Shown here in pieces: positions 8,732 to 16,191 of a DNA stretch of 20,933 nucleotides (position 1 is the first letter of the stretch; each line of letters opens with the position of its first letter). The position numbers and the translations under genes were made by a program. The stretch is from an uncultured Moraxella sp. GTDB lineage: Bacteria; Pseudomonadota; Gammaproteobacteria; Pseudomonadales; Moraxellaceae. The stretch covers positions 1-20,933 of the forward strand of contig CALJUC010000124.1 in the NCBI GenBank assembly GCA_937975585.1, given 5' to 3'. A model generated the notes under the pieces. That model saw nothing but the letters and a program-made list of their open reading frames with translations. It ran no database searches and was not told where the DNA came from.

Positions 8732-8750
8732 GCAAATGATAATAGTTATT
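8732..8750 (-). promoter_or_regulatory. Fur box upstream of the FcuA-like receptor
   Basis: GCAAATGATAATAGTTATT matches the Fur consensus at 14 of 19 positions, including an intact ATGATAAT core. It is 35 bp upstream of the receptor TTG start, in the 127-bp gap after fhuB. It is the weakest of the four Fur sites, but its position and neighbours support it. Confidence 0.65.
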
Positions 8751-8824
8751 ATTTAAATTATCAATACAATTATTAACAATTTTGTCAAAAAATTGAAATA
8801 TTGGCGGTTTATTTTGTACAATGT

Positions 8825-10852
8825 CTATCGCATTTTTCGCATCAAATAAATAAAATAGCCACCACCAACCATCGCAGCCAGTGTTCCGGCAGGGATTTCA
8901 TAAGGAAAAATCACATACCGTCCAAGCCAATCTGCGATTATCATCATGCTTGCCCCAAGCATAGCTGCCACAGGTAATTGCTTGGGTAAAGTGACAGCAC
9001 CGATTGCTATCGCAAGGTGAGGTACCATTAACCCAATAAAACTCAGCGGGCCGACTGCCAAAGTCGCTGCAGCACTGGCAATGGCAATCAAAATTAAGAC
9101 ACCCATCTCAAAGCGCTGTGTGGCCAATCCTCTCCCCTTGGCAACTGTATCGCCAAGCCCGATAAGCTCAAGGGGTTTGATGATCGCCATGCTTACCAAA
9201 AACACCAAGCAAGCTGCTGCCAGTAGCCACCATGCAGTGGATGGATTGGCAGAATAGGTTGTCCCTGAAAGCCAATTTAAAATTGCTTGCAACCGTGGGT
9301 CTCCAGAGAGTTTGATCAAAGATAATATCCCTTCCATTAAAGCCGTAATCGCCACACCGACCAACAGAAGATAGCCATTATCAATTTTGCGAGCCATCCA
9401 TAAAATCAGCATCAGTACCACCAATGCGCCGATTATCCCAGCTATGCCTAGATAGGCTTGCGACACTACCGCCAAGCCCAACATCGGCAACAGTACAAAT
9501 GCCAAAATCACGCCCAATGCTGCCCCCGAGCTAATACCTAAGACTTCTGGGCTTGCCATTGGGTTACGAGTTAAGGTTTGCAGTAATACCCCTGCGGTAG
9601 CAAGCAACACCCCAGTCGATGCCGCACTCAGCGTTCTTGGTAAGCGGTAAGTATGGATAAGTTGCCAGTCAGCAAACGCGCTTATCGCCCATTGCACCTG
9701 ATGACCATTCACCAATTTTTGTGAAAAAAATAAAGCGATAAGAAAACACACCAACAACCCTATCCCTAACAAGGTTAAAGAAATCGGTTTTTTATCGGCA
9801 GAAAGTACAGGAATGACCGCTTCTACGGCAGATTTGCGTTGTTGAAGTGTCAACCAAATAATCAGCGGCGCACCCAAAATTCCAGTCAACGCCCCCGCAG
9901 GAATCGCAATCGGTAACGCACCTTCAAACAACATGGCGACATTTGACGCAAGCCACATCAATAAGCCACCCAGCAAAAAACTTACCACTAGACGAGCGGA
10001 TAAATGACGGATTTTTATGCCATGAGTGAGGGTTGCTGCCGCTAAGCCAATAAAGCTTAGACTTCCCAAATGGCTCACCACCAACGCAGTAAGCATCGCC
10101 ACAAGTATTGTGACGGCAAGCCTTACCCATTTGACAGGCACACCAAGCGCTTTGGCTTGCCTATCATCCAAGCTCATTAGCATTAAGGGCTTATACAGCG
10201 GTATCAAGCACATTGCCCCGACCACGTTAGCAACTAGTAAGTCAATGGTCGTATCCCAACTTGCCTGCGTGAGTGAGCCACTGCCCCATACCATCACACC
10301 CAATGCCATTTCTGGATTAAAAATGAGCATCACCGAAGCGATTGCTGAAATCAAAATATTAACGACCAGTCCCGATAAGACGAGCACCACAGGATTCATG
10401 CGACTGGGTGCAGCCAATAGAAAAACCAAGCCCATACTCAGCATTGCCCCAATGAAGGCCACCCAAAAGCTACCGTATAGCCCAAAACTGGGTAAAAATA
10501 ACGTCACAATCAATAACGCCATCTGAGCGCCACTACCGACGGCAAGCGTGGTATCAGAGGCTAGCGTGTTTTTGACCAATTGCTGGAGCAAAATACTACT
10601 ACTACCTAAAATCCCCCCTGCCAATATCGCAACGAGCATGGTCGGTAGCAAACTTAACTGAATAGCCATGTCATTGAGGGATAAATTGGCTGATGCTTGA
10701 AACAACGCCCATACAGGCAGTTGCCAACGGCTATTTATCAAGTAACCGCTAGTGGCGATTGCTAGTGCGAATAATCCACCAATCATAAGCCCAGTCAACC
10801 AGTTAAAACGTTTGGCACGTCTAGGATAAATCGCTATTGTCGAATTTTTCAT
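8825..10852 (-). CDS. fhuB: Ferric hydroxamate ABC transporter permease FhuB (fused double permease)
   Basis: A 675-residue inner-membrane protein made of two FecCD/BtuC-like halves in tandem, as in E. coli FhuB. Each half has many membrane helices and the family's signature segments. In the first half these are GSGAQMALL and GSLSFIGLAAATLTHGIK. In the second they are TRNPMASPEVLGISSGAALG, then VGPLSFIGLMVPHLA near the C-terminus, where the cytoplasmic coupling loop for FhuC lies. The fused architecture distinguishes FhuB from FecCD, BtuC and FepDG, which are separate chains. It starts 28 bp after fhuD and completes the order fhuC-fhuD-fhuB, which matches E. coli. The role is translocation of Fe3+-hydroxamate siderophores from FhuD into the cytoplasm. 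An AAGGA sits rather far (17 bases) from the ATG, so translation may be coupled to fhuD. Confidence 0.93.
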   Translation of the reverse strand: MKNSTIAIYPRRAKRFNWLTGLMIGGLFALAIATSGYLINSRWQLPVWALFQASANLSLNDMAIQLSLLPTMLVAILAGGILGSSSILLQQLVKNTLASDTTLAVGSGAQMALLIVTLFLPSFGLYGSFWVAFIGAMLSMGLVFLLAAPSRMNPVVLVLSGLVVNILISAIASVMLIFNPEMALGVMVWGSGSLTQASWDTTIDLLVANVVGAMCLIPLYKPLMLMSLDDRQAKALGVPVKWVRLAVTILVAMLTALVVSHLGSLSFIGLAAATLTHGIKIRHLSARLVVSFLLGGLLMWLASNVAMLFEGALPIAIPAGALTGILGAPLIIWLTLQQRKSAVEAVIPVLSADKKPISLTLLGIGLLVCFLIALFFSQKLVNGHQVQWAISAFADWQLIHTYRLPRTLSAASTGVLLATAGVLLQTLTRNPMASPEVLGISSGAALGVILAFVLLPMLGLAVVSQAYLGIAGIIGALVVLMLILWMARKIDNGYLLLVGVAITALMEGILSLIKLSGDPRLQAILNWLSGTTYSANPSTAWWLLAAACLVFLVSMAIIKPLELIGLGDTVAKGRGLATQRFEMGVLILIAIASAAATLAVGPLSFIGLMVPHLAIAIGAVTLPKQLPVAAMLGASMMIIADWLGRYVIFPYEIPAGTLAAMVGGGYFIYLMRKMR

Positions 10853-10880
10853 GAGTTGAGTTTATTTATCCTTGCAAACG

Positions 10881-11813
10881 TTAGTGAACCAAATGAGCTT
10901 GAGTCAAGGACTGTGCAAATCCGACCATCGAAGGTATCCCACCATAAATCCAAGTTGGCGGTACGACCATCATACAGCGAGGATTGGCAGAATCTTTGCC
11001 ATAGCCAAGCCTTCTCCATAGGACGTTTTGAGCCAGTTGCTGTTGCAACATCGGGCTAAATGGCTCGACTACCACCACGCACGTGCTGTCATCGAATTTT
11101 GCCAAATCCCCCAATTTTGCATCGGTAAAGCCCCATAGATTCCCTTGCCCAAGTTGAACCAATTCTAGCCTCATCGCATCCAAGGTTAGTTTAAACAGGC
11201 TATTATCACTGTAACTACGAAATTGACTGACACTGGCGAATTGAATCACCGCTAACTTTTTGATAGTGGGATGTTGTTGACGAAAGGTTTGCCCAAGATT
11301 TGTTAATTGAATTTGGCTTTTATCAATGTACTGTTTGGCAGCGATGGGTTGGTGAATCGCATTACCCAGTGCCATAACGCCATCGGCATAGCTTTGCCAA
11401 GTCGCAGTTTTACTGGGGTCTGAACCTTGTAAATTGATTGATTTGACAGGCGTTTTACCGTACATCGGTCGCAGGTGTTGATAAAAATCGTTGTCAATTA
11501 TCAAATCGGGTGATAATTGCGACATCAACTCAGGGTTGGGGGCAAATCGAGCGCCTAAATCGATGACAGAATTTGGTAAATCAGGTTTGCCTGCCCATTT
11601 TGGATATTCAGCGACATCGCCTGTTGCAATCGGTGGATAGCCCATGGCGGTCAGCGTGGCAGCAATACTCCAATCTGGCGTTAATACTTTGACAGACTGT
11701 TTAGCTTGGCTATGGTTTACCCCCACATCACTATCTTGGCAAGCTGTGAGAAAGGTGCTTAAAAAAAAGCTTAAAAGCAAAACCAACGCTTTGGTAAAAG
11801 GGTTTACTATCAT
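10881..11813 (-). CDS. fhuD: Ferric hydroxamate-binding protein FhuD, probable lipoprotein
   Basis: A substrate-binding protein of about 310 residues in the class III family used by siderophore and B12 importers. FhuD-specific similarity is visible: LPNSVIDLGARFAPNPELM resembles the E. coli segment LPDSVIDVGLRTEPNLELL, and VVPPTWIYGGIPSM resembles its C-terminal VPAVWFYG. The N-terminus is hydrophobic and ends in a lipobox, LTAC (Cys 25 from the ATG), so membrane anchoring by a lipid is predicted. E. coli FhuD is soluble in the periplasm. I use the ATG at 11813, five bases past the fhuC stop. An in-frame GTG at 11822 that overlaps the fhuC TGA (GTGA) is equally possible and would add three residues. 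It hands ferric hydroxamates to FhuBC and belongs to the iron-repressed fhuCDB operon. Confidence 0.88.
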   Translation of the reverse strand: MIVNPFTKALVLLLSFFLSTFLTACQDSDVGVNHSQAKQSVKVLTPDWSIAATLTAMGYPPIATGDVAEYPKWAGKPDLPNSVIDLGARFAPNPELMSQLSPDLIIDNDFYQHLRPMYGKTPVKSINLQGSDPSKTATWQSYADGVMALGNAIHQPIAAKQYIDKSQIQLTNLGQTFRQQHPTIKKLAVIQFASVSQFRSYSDNSLFKLTLDAMRLELVQLGQGNLWGFTDAKLGDLAKFDDSTCVVVVEPFSPMLQQQLAQNVLWRRLGYGKDSANPRCMMVVPPTWIYGGIPSMVGFAQSLTQAHLVH

Positions 11814-11818
11814 TGTTA

Positions 11819-12583
11819 TCACACCACTGCCACCGTCTGACCTGTGGTAGGATGCGACATCAAATGCAAATCAATACCAAAAATATGATGCAAGACAGAC
11901 GTCTGCATCGTACTTGGCACATCGCCTTGGTGGCAGACTTCACCTTGTTTCATGGCGACAATCACATCACAAAATCGCGCCGCCAAATTGATATCATGTA
12001 AAATAATAATCACCCCTAGGCCTTGTTCATCGACCAGTTTGCGAATCAGTGCCAAAACCTCTACTTGATAGACAATGTCCAAGGCTGCCAAAGGCTCATC
12101 AAGTAATAAATAATCGGTCTGCTGTGCCAAACACATTGCAAGCCATGCCCTAGCTCGCTCTCCGCCCGATAAGGTAGCTACCGTGCGCTCAACAAATGGT
12201 TTGACGCCTGTCAACTCGATAGCTGCCTCAACGATACGCTTATCCTCCACACTGGCAGCTTGTAGCCATTTTTGGTGCGGATAGCGCCCTAACATCACCA
12301 ATTCACTCACAGTAAAGTTGGTCGCATCAGGTAATTTTTGCGGTAAATAAGCAAGTTGCCGAGCTAACTGCCGAGCTGATAGATTTGCCATGGGCACATT
12401 GTCGATTAAGACTTGCCCTGTTGTTGGGGTGTTCTCACCCGCTAAGGCTTTAATCAAGGTTGACTTGCCCGAGCCATTGTGACCTATAAGCCCGTAAAGC
12501 TTGCCACATTCAAAGCTAAGGTTGATATGCTGAATCAGCGATTTTTGGTGATGTTTGATAGTGAGATTGGTTGCACAGAGCAT
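11819..12583 (-). CDS. fhuC: Ferric hydroxamate ABC transporter ATPase FhuC
   Basis: An ATPase of the iron-siderophore/B12 class, about 254 residues from the ATG at 12583. An upstream in-frame start would add 13 hydrophobic residues that do not fit the family. It carries Walker A GHNGSGKST (about 34-42), a Q-loop (AYLPQ), signature LSGGERARAW (about 138), Walker B YLLLDEPLAALD and H-loop IIILHDINLAARF. The pattern LPDATNFTVSELVMLGRYPH is typical of FhuC/FecE proteins. It powers FhuB on the cytoplasmic face. It is the first gene of fhuCDB, directly behind two overlapping Fur boxes, and its stop codon touches fhuD. FecE or BtuD would be alternatives, but FhuD and fused FhuB next door settle the assignment. 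Confidence 0.92.
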   Translation of the reverse strand: MLCATNLTIKHHQKSLIQHINLSFECGKLYGLIGHNGSGKSTLIKALAGENTPTTGQVLIDNVPMANLSARQLARQLAYLPQKLPDATNFTVSELVMLGRYPHQKWLQAASVEDKRIVEAAIELTGVKPFVERTVATLSGGERARAWLAMCLAQQTDYLLLDEPLAALDIVYQVEVLALIRKLVDEQGLGVIIILHDINLAARFCDVIVAMKQGEVCHQGDVPSTMQTSVLHHIFGIDLHLMSHPTTGQTVAVV

Positions 12584-12620
12584 AAGTAAGCCGCAAATAA
12601 ATATTTTTGCGAATATTAAC

Positions 12621-12645
12621 ACAAATGATAATTATTATCATTATA
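12621..12645 (-). promoter_or_regulatory. Two overlapping Fur boxes upstream of fhuCDB
   Basis: Two 19-mers offset by six bases fit the Fur consensus. The one at 12621-12639 matches 15 of 19 positions and the one at 12627-12645 matches 16 of 19. The core ATGATAATTATTATCATTAT is a run of GATAAT-type hexamers in alternating orientation, the arrangement expected when two Fur dimers bind overlapping sites. It lies about 38 bp upstream of the fhuC ATG. Confidence 0.82.
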
Positions 12646-12998
12646 TGATTTTTTGATTCTACTTATATGCGGTTGGTATTATTGATGATTGATAGCGGCT
12701 GTCAGTGGCTTAACGATGATAAAATACGGTTGTTTTGATTCACGATGACTTGTAACATTGGGAAGCGATGGCGCTAGACTAGCAGCATCAATCTGACAGA
12801 CTAGCGCCTAATCATTATATCCGCTGAACCATTTATTAAAACGGCTCATATTTTTCAAGTCTTAAGAAATATCTGCTTGTGAATACAAGCTCTCAGTGTG
12901 AGTTGTGTCATCTTCTTGTCCATTATTTTATGATAATGGACATTATCTACATTCTGTTAAGATAAAAAAGATGAGGTTGTCGGATACTTACCAAATTA
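12646..12998. other. 353-bp gene-free gap with three short inverted repeats
   Basis: No credible gene was found here. Three inverted repeats stand out. GGCGCTAG near 12770 pairs with CTAGCGCC near 12800 across a long loop. GCTTGT-GAAT-ACAAGC lies at 12875-12890. A perfect nine-pair stem GTCCATTAT-N6-ATAATGGAC lies at 12918-12941. The last two lie 58-124 bases downstream of the fabI stop and may protect or end its transcript, but neither has a following T-run on the minus strand, so I do not call a classical terminator. Confidence 0.4.
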
Positions 12999-13769
12999 TT
13001 AAGCCATAATATGCTGTCCACCATCGACAGGGATTATCGTGCCTGTAATTTTACTAGCTTCGTCACTTACCAAGAATGCCGCCAAGCCACCAACATTGCT
13101 AGCGTGAACATGGTGATGAAGCGGTGCTTGTTCTGACGCACGTTGTAGTAACTCATCAAAACGGTCAATGCCGGATGCAGCACGGGTGATAATCGCCCCT
13201 GGTGAAATCGCATGGACACGAATGTCTTTTTTGCCGAGTTCAGCGGCTATATATTTGACACTACTTTCTAAGGCAGCTTTGACAGGCCCCATCATATTAT
13301 AATGCTCAACCACACGTTCAGACCCATAGAATGTCACGGTTAGCAAACAACCACCGTTTGTCATCAATTTTTCTGCAAGCTTGGCGGTTCTGATAAATGA
13401 ATGACATGAGATATTCATCGCCACATTAAAGCCTTCTTCTGAACAATCCGTCACTCGAGCGTGTAAATCTTCTTTTGGTGCAAAAGCAATTGAATGTAAC
13501 ACAAAGTCAATTTTGCCCCATTCCTGATTCAGCTTGTCAAAGACCGCTTCTAAGCTGCCTTCAATGCTAACATCACAAGGTTCAAAAATCTTCACATTTA
13601 GTTGATCAGCCAAAGGTTGCGTATAGGTTTTGGTTTTCTCATTCAGATAAGTGATAGCAATTTCCGCCCCTTGTGCCACAATTGCTTGAGCACAAGCATA
13701 CGCAATAGATTGGTCGTTAGCGATACCAATAATTAACCCCTTTTTACCTGTTAAATCAAATAAACTCAT
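12999..13769 (-). CDS. fabI: Enoyl-[acyl-carrier-protein] reductase (NADH), FabI family
   Basis: A 256-residue short-chain dehydrogenase of the FabI type, normal length. It reduces enoyl-ACP in the last step of each fatty-acid elongation cycle. It has the atypical nucleotide-binding motif GIANDQSIAYACAQA, the CDV turn (65-67), LHSIAFAPKEDL (91-102) and SCHSFIRTAKLAEKLM. The catalytic Y157 and K164 are spaced Y-x6-K (YNMMGPVK), and TRAASGIDRFDELL (195-208) is the flexible loop. The wording resembles alphaproteobacterial FabI more than E. coli FabI. The residue matching E. coli Y146 is F147 (TFYGSE), and the C-terminal TGTIIPVDGG is closer to generic dehydrogenases. It may therefore be a second, specialised reductase. 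The ATG has AGGA seven bases upstream. It diverges from the phaJ-like gene across a gap that holds a palindrome. Confidence 0.85.
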   Translation of the reverse strand: MSLFDLTGKKGLIIGIANDQSIAYACAQAIVAQGAEIAITYLNEKTKTYTQPLADQLNVKIFEPCDVSIEGSLEAVFDKLNQEWGKIDFVLHSIAFAPKEDLHARVTDCSEEGFNVAMNISCHSFIRTAKLAEKLMTNGGCLLTVTFYGSERVVEHYNMMGPVKAALESSVKYIAAELGKKDIRVHAISPGAIITRAASGIDRFDELLQRASEQAPLHHHVHASNVGGLAAFLVSDEASKITGTIIPVDGGQHIMA

Positions 13770-13881
13770 ATTAGATTCCTATTTTTATTAGTCTAAATAA
13801 CCGTGTTTACAATCTCGAATTAGCGCTTTGACTTAATGCAAAGACAACTAATGCCTGAGAATTAAAACACACAATAGTGAC

Positions 13882-13903
13882 AGTTCGTTTACTGGAACGA
13901 ACT
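13882..13903. promoter_or_regulatory. Perfect 8-6-8 palindrome, candidate repressor operator
   Basis: AGTTCGTT and AACGAACT form an exact inverted repeat around the six-base spacer TACTGG. It lies about 113 bp upstream of the fabI start. The size and symmetry suit a homodimeric regulator such as a TetR- or GntR-family repressor, several of which control fatty-acid genes. No regulator gene is adjacent, so the identity is unknown. Confidence 0.45.
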
Positions 13904-13978
13904 TATAGAGGGTTTTAATGCGCATTATCTTTACTAATCGTTGGGTGTAGAGTGGCGCTAATCATAACGCTTAGGAGC

Positions 13979-14003
13979 GCAGCACTACTAAGCAGCACTA
14001 CTA
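13979..14003. repeat. Short tandem direct repeat
   Basis: GCAGCACTACTA occurs twice with one base between the copies (13979-13990 and 13992-14003), in the fabI/phaJ-like gap. The function is unknown. It could be a slippage product or a repeated protein-binding site. Confidence 0.6.
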
Positions 14004-14235
14004 GGATTGTTACTTTTATACTTGAGGAATCATATTGATGGTATTAGGGTGGTAAAACTGAATCGGCATACCAGCCTATGTTTTTACCATTAACAAAAAA
14101 ACTAACCTTTGTCATTAAACGCTAATTTAATGGCGGTATATTCAGCGCAGAAAATTCATGGCTCTAATTAAAATCGTCACTCACCTGAAATGACGGTAAG
14201 GCCGTTTTAATCATAAAAAATACTTGGAGAGTAAA

Positions 14236-14724
14236 ATGCCCCAGTTCAGCAATTATACATACGACGAATTAAGCATTGGTCAATCAGCGAGCCTAACCCG
14301 TACCGTAACGGACAATGATGTAAAAGCATTTGCACTGGTAACGCACGACTTTAACCCAGCACATTTAGACGCTGAATATGCTGAGCACAGCCCATTCAAA
14401 GGCAAAATCGTACACGGTATGTGGAGCGCAGGTTTGATTTCAGCGCTACTAGGAACCAAGTTTCCAGGCATGGGTACTATCTACTTGGACCAATCACTAA
14501 AATTCCGTCGTCCTGTCTACGTTGGTGACACACTCACCGCTAAGCTAACGGTGAAAGCCAAAGATGATGCGAAAAAGTGGGTTGAATTTGACTGTGAAGT
14601 GGCCAACCAAGATGGCAAAGTAGTCATTATGGGTGAAAGTCAGGTGATTGCACCAACTGAAAAAATACGCCGTAACGCTAATAAAGTCGAAGATATGCTA
14701 TTGACACAAGAATTTAGCCTATAG
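14236..14724 (+). CDS. (R)-specific enoyl-CoA hydratase, MaoC/PhaJ-like
   Basis: A 162-residue hot-dog-fold hydratase of the MaoC family. The hydratase-2 motif is visible as THDFNPAHLDAEYA, with the catalytic pair D38 and H43, followed by FKGKIVHGMWSAGL. The segment GTIYLDQSLKFRRPVYVGDT closely resembles PhaJ proteins. Family members hydrate trans-2-enoyl-CoA to (R)-3-hydroxyacyl-CoA, linking beta-oxidation to polyhydroxyalkanoate or lipid synthesis; some use ACP substrates. I chose the ATG at 14236 because GGAG lies six bases upstream; an in-frame TTG at 14224 overlaps that site and is unlikely. A 20-residue charged C-terminal tail (EKIRRNANKVEDML) extends past the fold. It is divergent from fabI and followed by a strong terminator. 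Both neighbours act on enoyl thioesters, suggesting shared lipid metabolism. No PHA synthase is in view. Confidence 0.85.
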   Translation: MPQFSNYTYDELSIGQSASLTRTVTDNDVKAFALVTHDFNPAHLDAEYAEHSPFKGKIVHGMWSAGLISALLGTKFPGMGTIYLDQSLKFRRPVYVGDTLTAKLTVKAKDDAKKWVEFDCEVANQDGKVVIMGESQVIAPTEKIRRNANKVEDMLLTQEFSL

Positions 14725-14742
14725 TGCAGCGAACTTATATAT

Positions 14743-14778
14743 GCTAAAGACGGCGTGACTTCACGCCGTCTTTTTAGC
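14743..14778 (+). terminator. Strong bidirectional intrinsic terminator after the phaJ-like gene
   Basis: GACGGCGTGA-CT-TCACGCCGTC is a perfect ten-pair GC-rich stem (14749-14770). AAA on the left and TTTTT on the right flank it, and a GCTAAA/TTTAGC outer match extends it. It starts about 20 bases after the hydratase stop. The A and T flanks let it act in both directions, so it could also stop transcripts reading out of nnrS from the other side. Confidence 0.9.
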
Positions 14779-14920
14779 AGCATAGGTCATTTTTCAAACC
14801 CATTATTTATAAGGGTTTGTTAGCTTGGAAAGACGTCTAGTATATTTTGCTTATCACTAAACACAAATGCCTCTTAATATTTACGACAAGACGGCTATTT
14901 CCGTAAGAATTATCTTATAA

Positions 14921-16162
14921 TCAGCCAAATAACTTATCTTGTCGTTCTGACAGTAAAATTTTGGCATAACTGAACACGAATAGCACAAATGCTATTGTCC
15001 AAAAACCCTGTGCAATACCAAGGCTCATGAAGTAACTTTGTGGCAATAGCCAGCCCATGAACACCCGAGCAAGCCAAGCCGCTAACACCATCCCAAAGAT
15101 AAGCCCAACTGTTTTTGGTGGTGTATAGACACTACGACCTGTATGTCCAAGCGATACCCTCGCCATCATGGCAAGTGTCATTAGACCAATACCAGCAATA
15201 GCGACTGCATGCATGGCAAGGTTATGGCTAATTATCCCCCAAGGAACAAGGGCATATAACACAAACCCCACTGCCATACCAACAAAACCAAGCCACAATG
15301 ACCATAGTAGTGGACGGCTCCAAATCCCTGCCAAATGCCAATTTTTTAAACGGATTAAATTGGTCATCGCCACAATCAACGCAGATAAGGTCAGCAGATA
15401 TTTTGACCAGTCATATTGGCTCAAAAAAATATCGGTCAAAAAGAACACAAAGAAACTGATTAAACTTAGACGGTCTAATAAATCTGAGTTTTTGACCGTT
15501 TGTTCCACTTTGCCCTTTTCGGCAATACCGCGTTCAATAAACATTGGCATCACTCGTCTGCCAATGGTGAGCACCACCCCAATAATTAGATAAAAGCCAA
15601 ATAATAAGCTCATCTGCATCCCATGCAGAGCATGTTGCCAAAGCGCCACATAAAACCATACTTGCCCAATCATTAATAATAAGAGTTTTGCCACAATGCC
15701 AATTTGGCGTTTTTGTCTTACGGCATAAATGGGTTTGATAATAAAAAATGCCGTGAGTAGCCAAAACAGCAAATCACTCGCCATCGCAAGCCACGTCCAT
15801 GTATTAAGATTAATGCCATTAACCAAAAAAATCAGCCGAGCCACTGCCCAAGGCGTAAAGATTGCCAATAGCTTGTACCCATACGGCATCGGTTGGTTTG
15901 TCCAAGTTTTCACCGCCGTGAGCAAAAATCCAGCAATCACCGCTAATGCGTAACCATACAACATTTCGTGCCCATGCCAATAATGTGGCAACATCTGCGA
16001 GCTTGGGTCAAATGCAAATTTGGTGGCAAAAGTAATATGCGACCATTTAAGCATAGTCAAAATAGCAAAAATACTCGCACTCAAAAAAAAGACGCGAAAG
16101 CCTAGGTTTAGTACAGGATGCGGTGAGTAAGGACGTTTTCTGGGGAGGGAGATAGATTGCAT
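14921..16162 (-). CDS. nnrS: NnrS family membrane protein (nitric oxide stress)
   Basis: A 413-residue polytopic inner-membrane protein with about twelve hydrophobic helices. The N-terminal pattern HPVLNLGFRVFFLSASIFAI and the signature HYWHGHEMLYGYALAVIAGFLLTAVKTWT are diagnostic of NnrS, a haem- and copper-containing membrane protein that protects metabolism from nitric oxide. Further conserved histidines lie in WQHALHGMQM, in ISHNLAMHAVAIAGIG and in the following MARVSLGHTGR. I chose the ATG at 16162; a GTG nine bases upstream is the alternative. It begins 29 bp after the carbonic anhydrase stop on the same strand, so the two are probably co-transcribed. The divergent Crp/Fnr regulator is the obvious candidate controller, although I found no Fnr-type box in the 187-bp gap between them. 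Confidence 0.9.
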   Translation of the reverse strand: MQSISLPRKRPYSPHPVLNLGFRVFFLSASIFAILTMLKWSHITFATKFAFDPSSQMLPHYWHGHEMLYGYALAVIAGFLLTAVKTWTNQPMPYGYKLLAIFTPWAVARLIFLVNGINLNTWTWLAMASDLLFWLLTAFFIIKPIYAVRQKRQIGIVAKLLLLMIGQVWFYVALWQHALHGMQMSLLFGFYLIIGVVLTIGRRVMPMFIERGIAEKGKVEQTVKNSDLLDRLSLISFFVFFLTDIFLSQYDWSKYLLTLSALIVAMTNLIRLKNWHLAGIWSRPLLWSLWLGFVGMAVGFVLYALVPWGIISHNLAMHAVAIAGIGLMTLAMMARVSLGHTGRSVYTPPKTVGLIFGMVLAAWLARVFMGWLLPQSYFMSLGIAQGFWTIAFVLFVFSYAKILLSERQDKLFG

Positions 16163-16191
16163 GACAAGCACTCACTATGGCTAAAACAACA

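Larger units (their letters stand above)
13770..14235. other. 466-bp divergent intergenic region between fabI and the phaJ-like gene
   Basis: No gene was found. The region must hold the promoters for both divergent genes. It contains a perfect palindrome (13882-13903) and a 12-bp direct repeat (13979-14003), listed separately. It also contains the ribosome-binding site GGAG at 14226-14229 for the hydratase. Its length is unusual for this tightly packed segment and leaves room for an unrecognised small RNA or long 5' leader, but I see no specific evidence for one. Confidence 0.5.

Noticed and set aside
8777..8795. CAATTTT/AAAATTG inverted repeat after fhuB as a terminator
   Set aside because: It is a seven-pair A/T stem with no following T-run on the minus strand; too weak to call.
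10026..10526. Plus-strand open frame of 166 codons opposite fhuB
   Set aside because: It lies wholly inside fhuB, with no recognisable domain and no promoter or ribosome site. The length follows from hydrophobic codon bias on the sense strand.
14795..14819. Second hairpin CAAACCC/GGGTTTG after the hydratase
   Set aside because: The stem is only seven pairs with an 11-base loop and no T-run in either direction. The adjacent 14743-14778 hairpin already explains termination.
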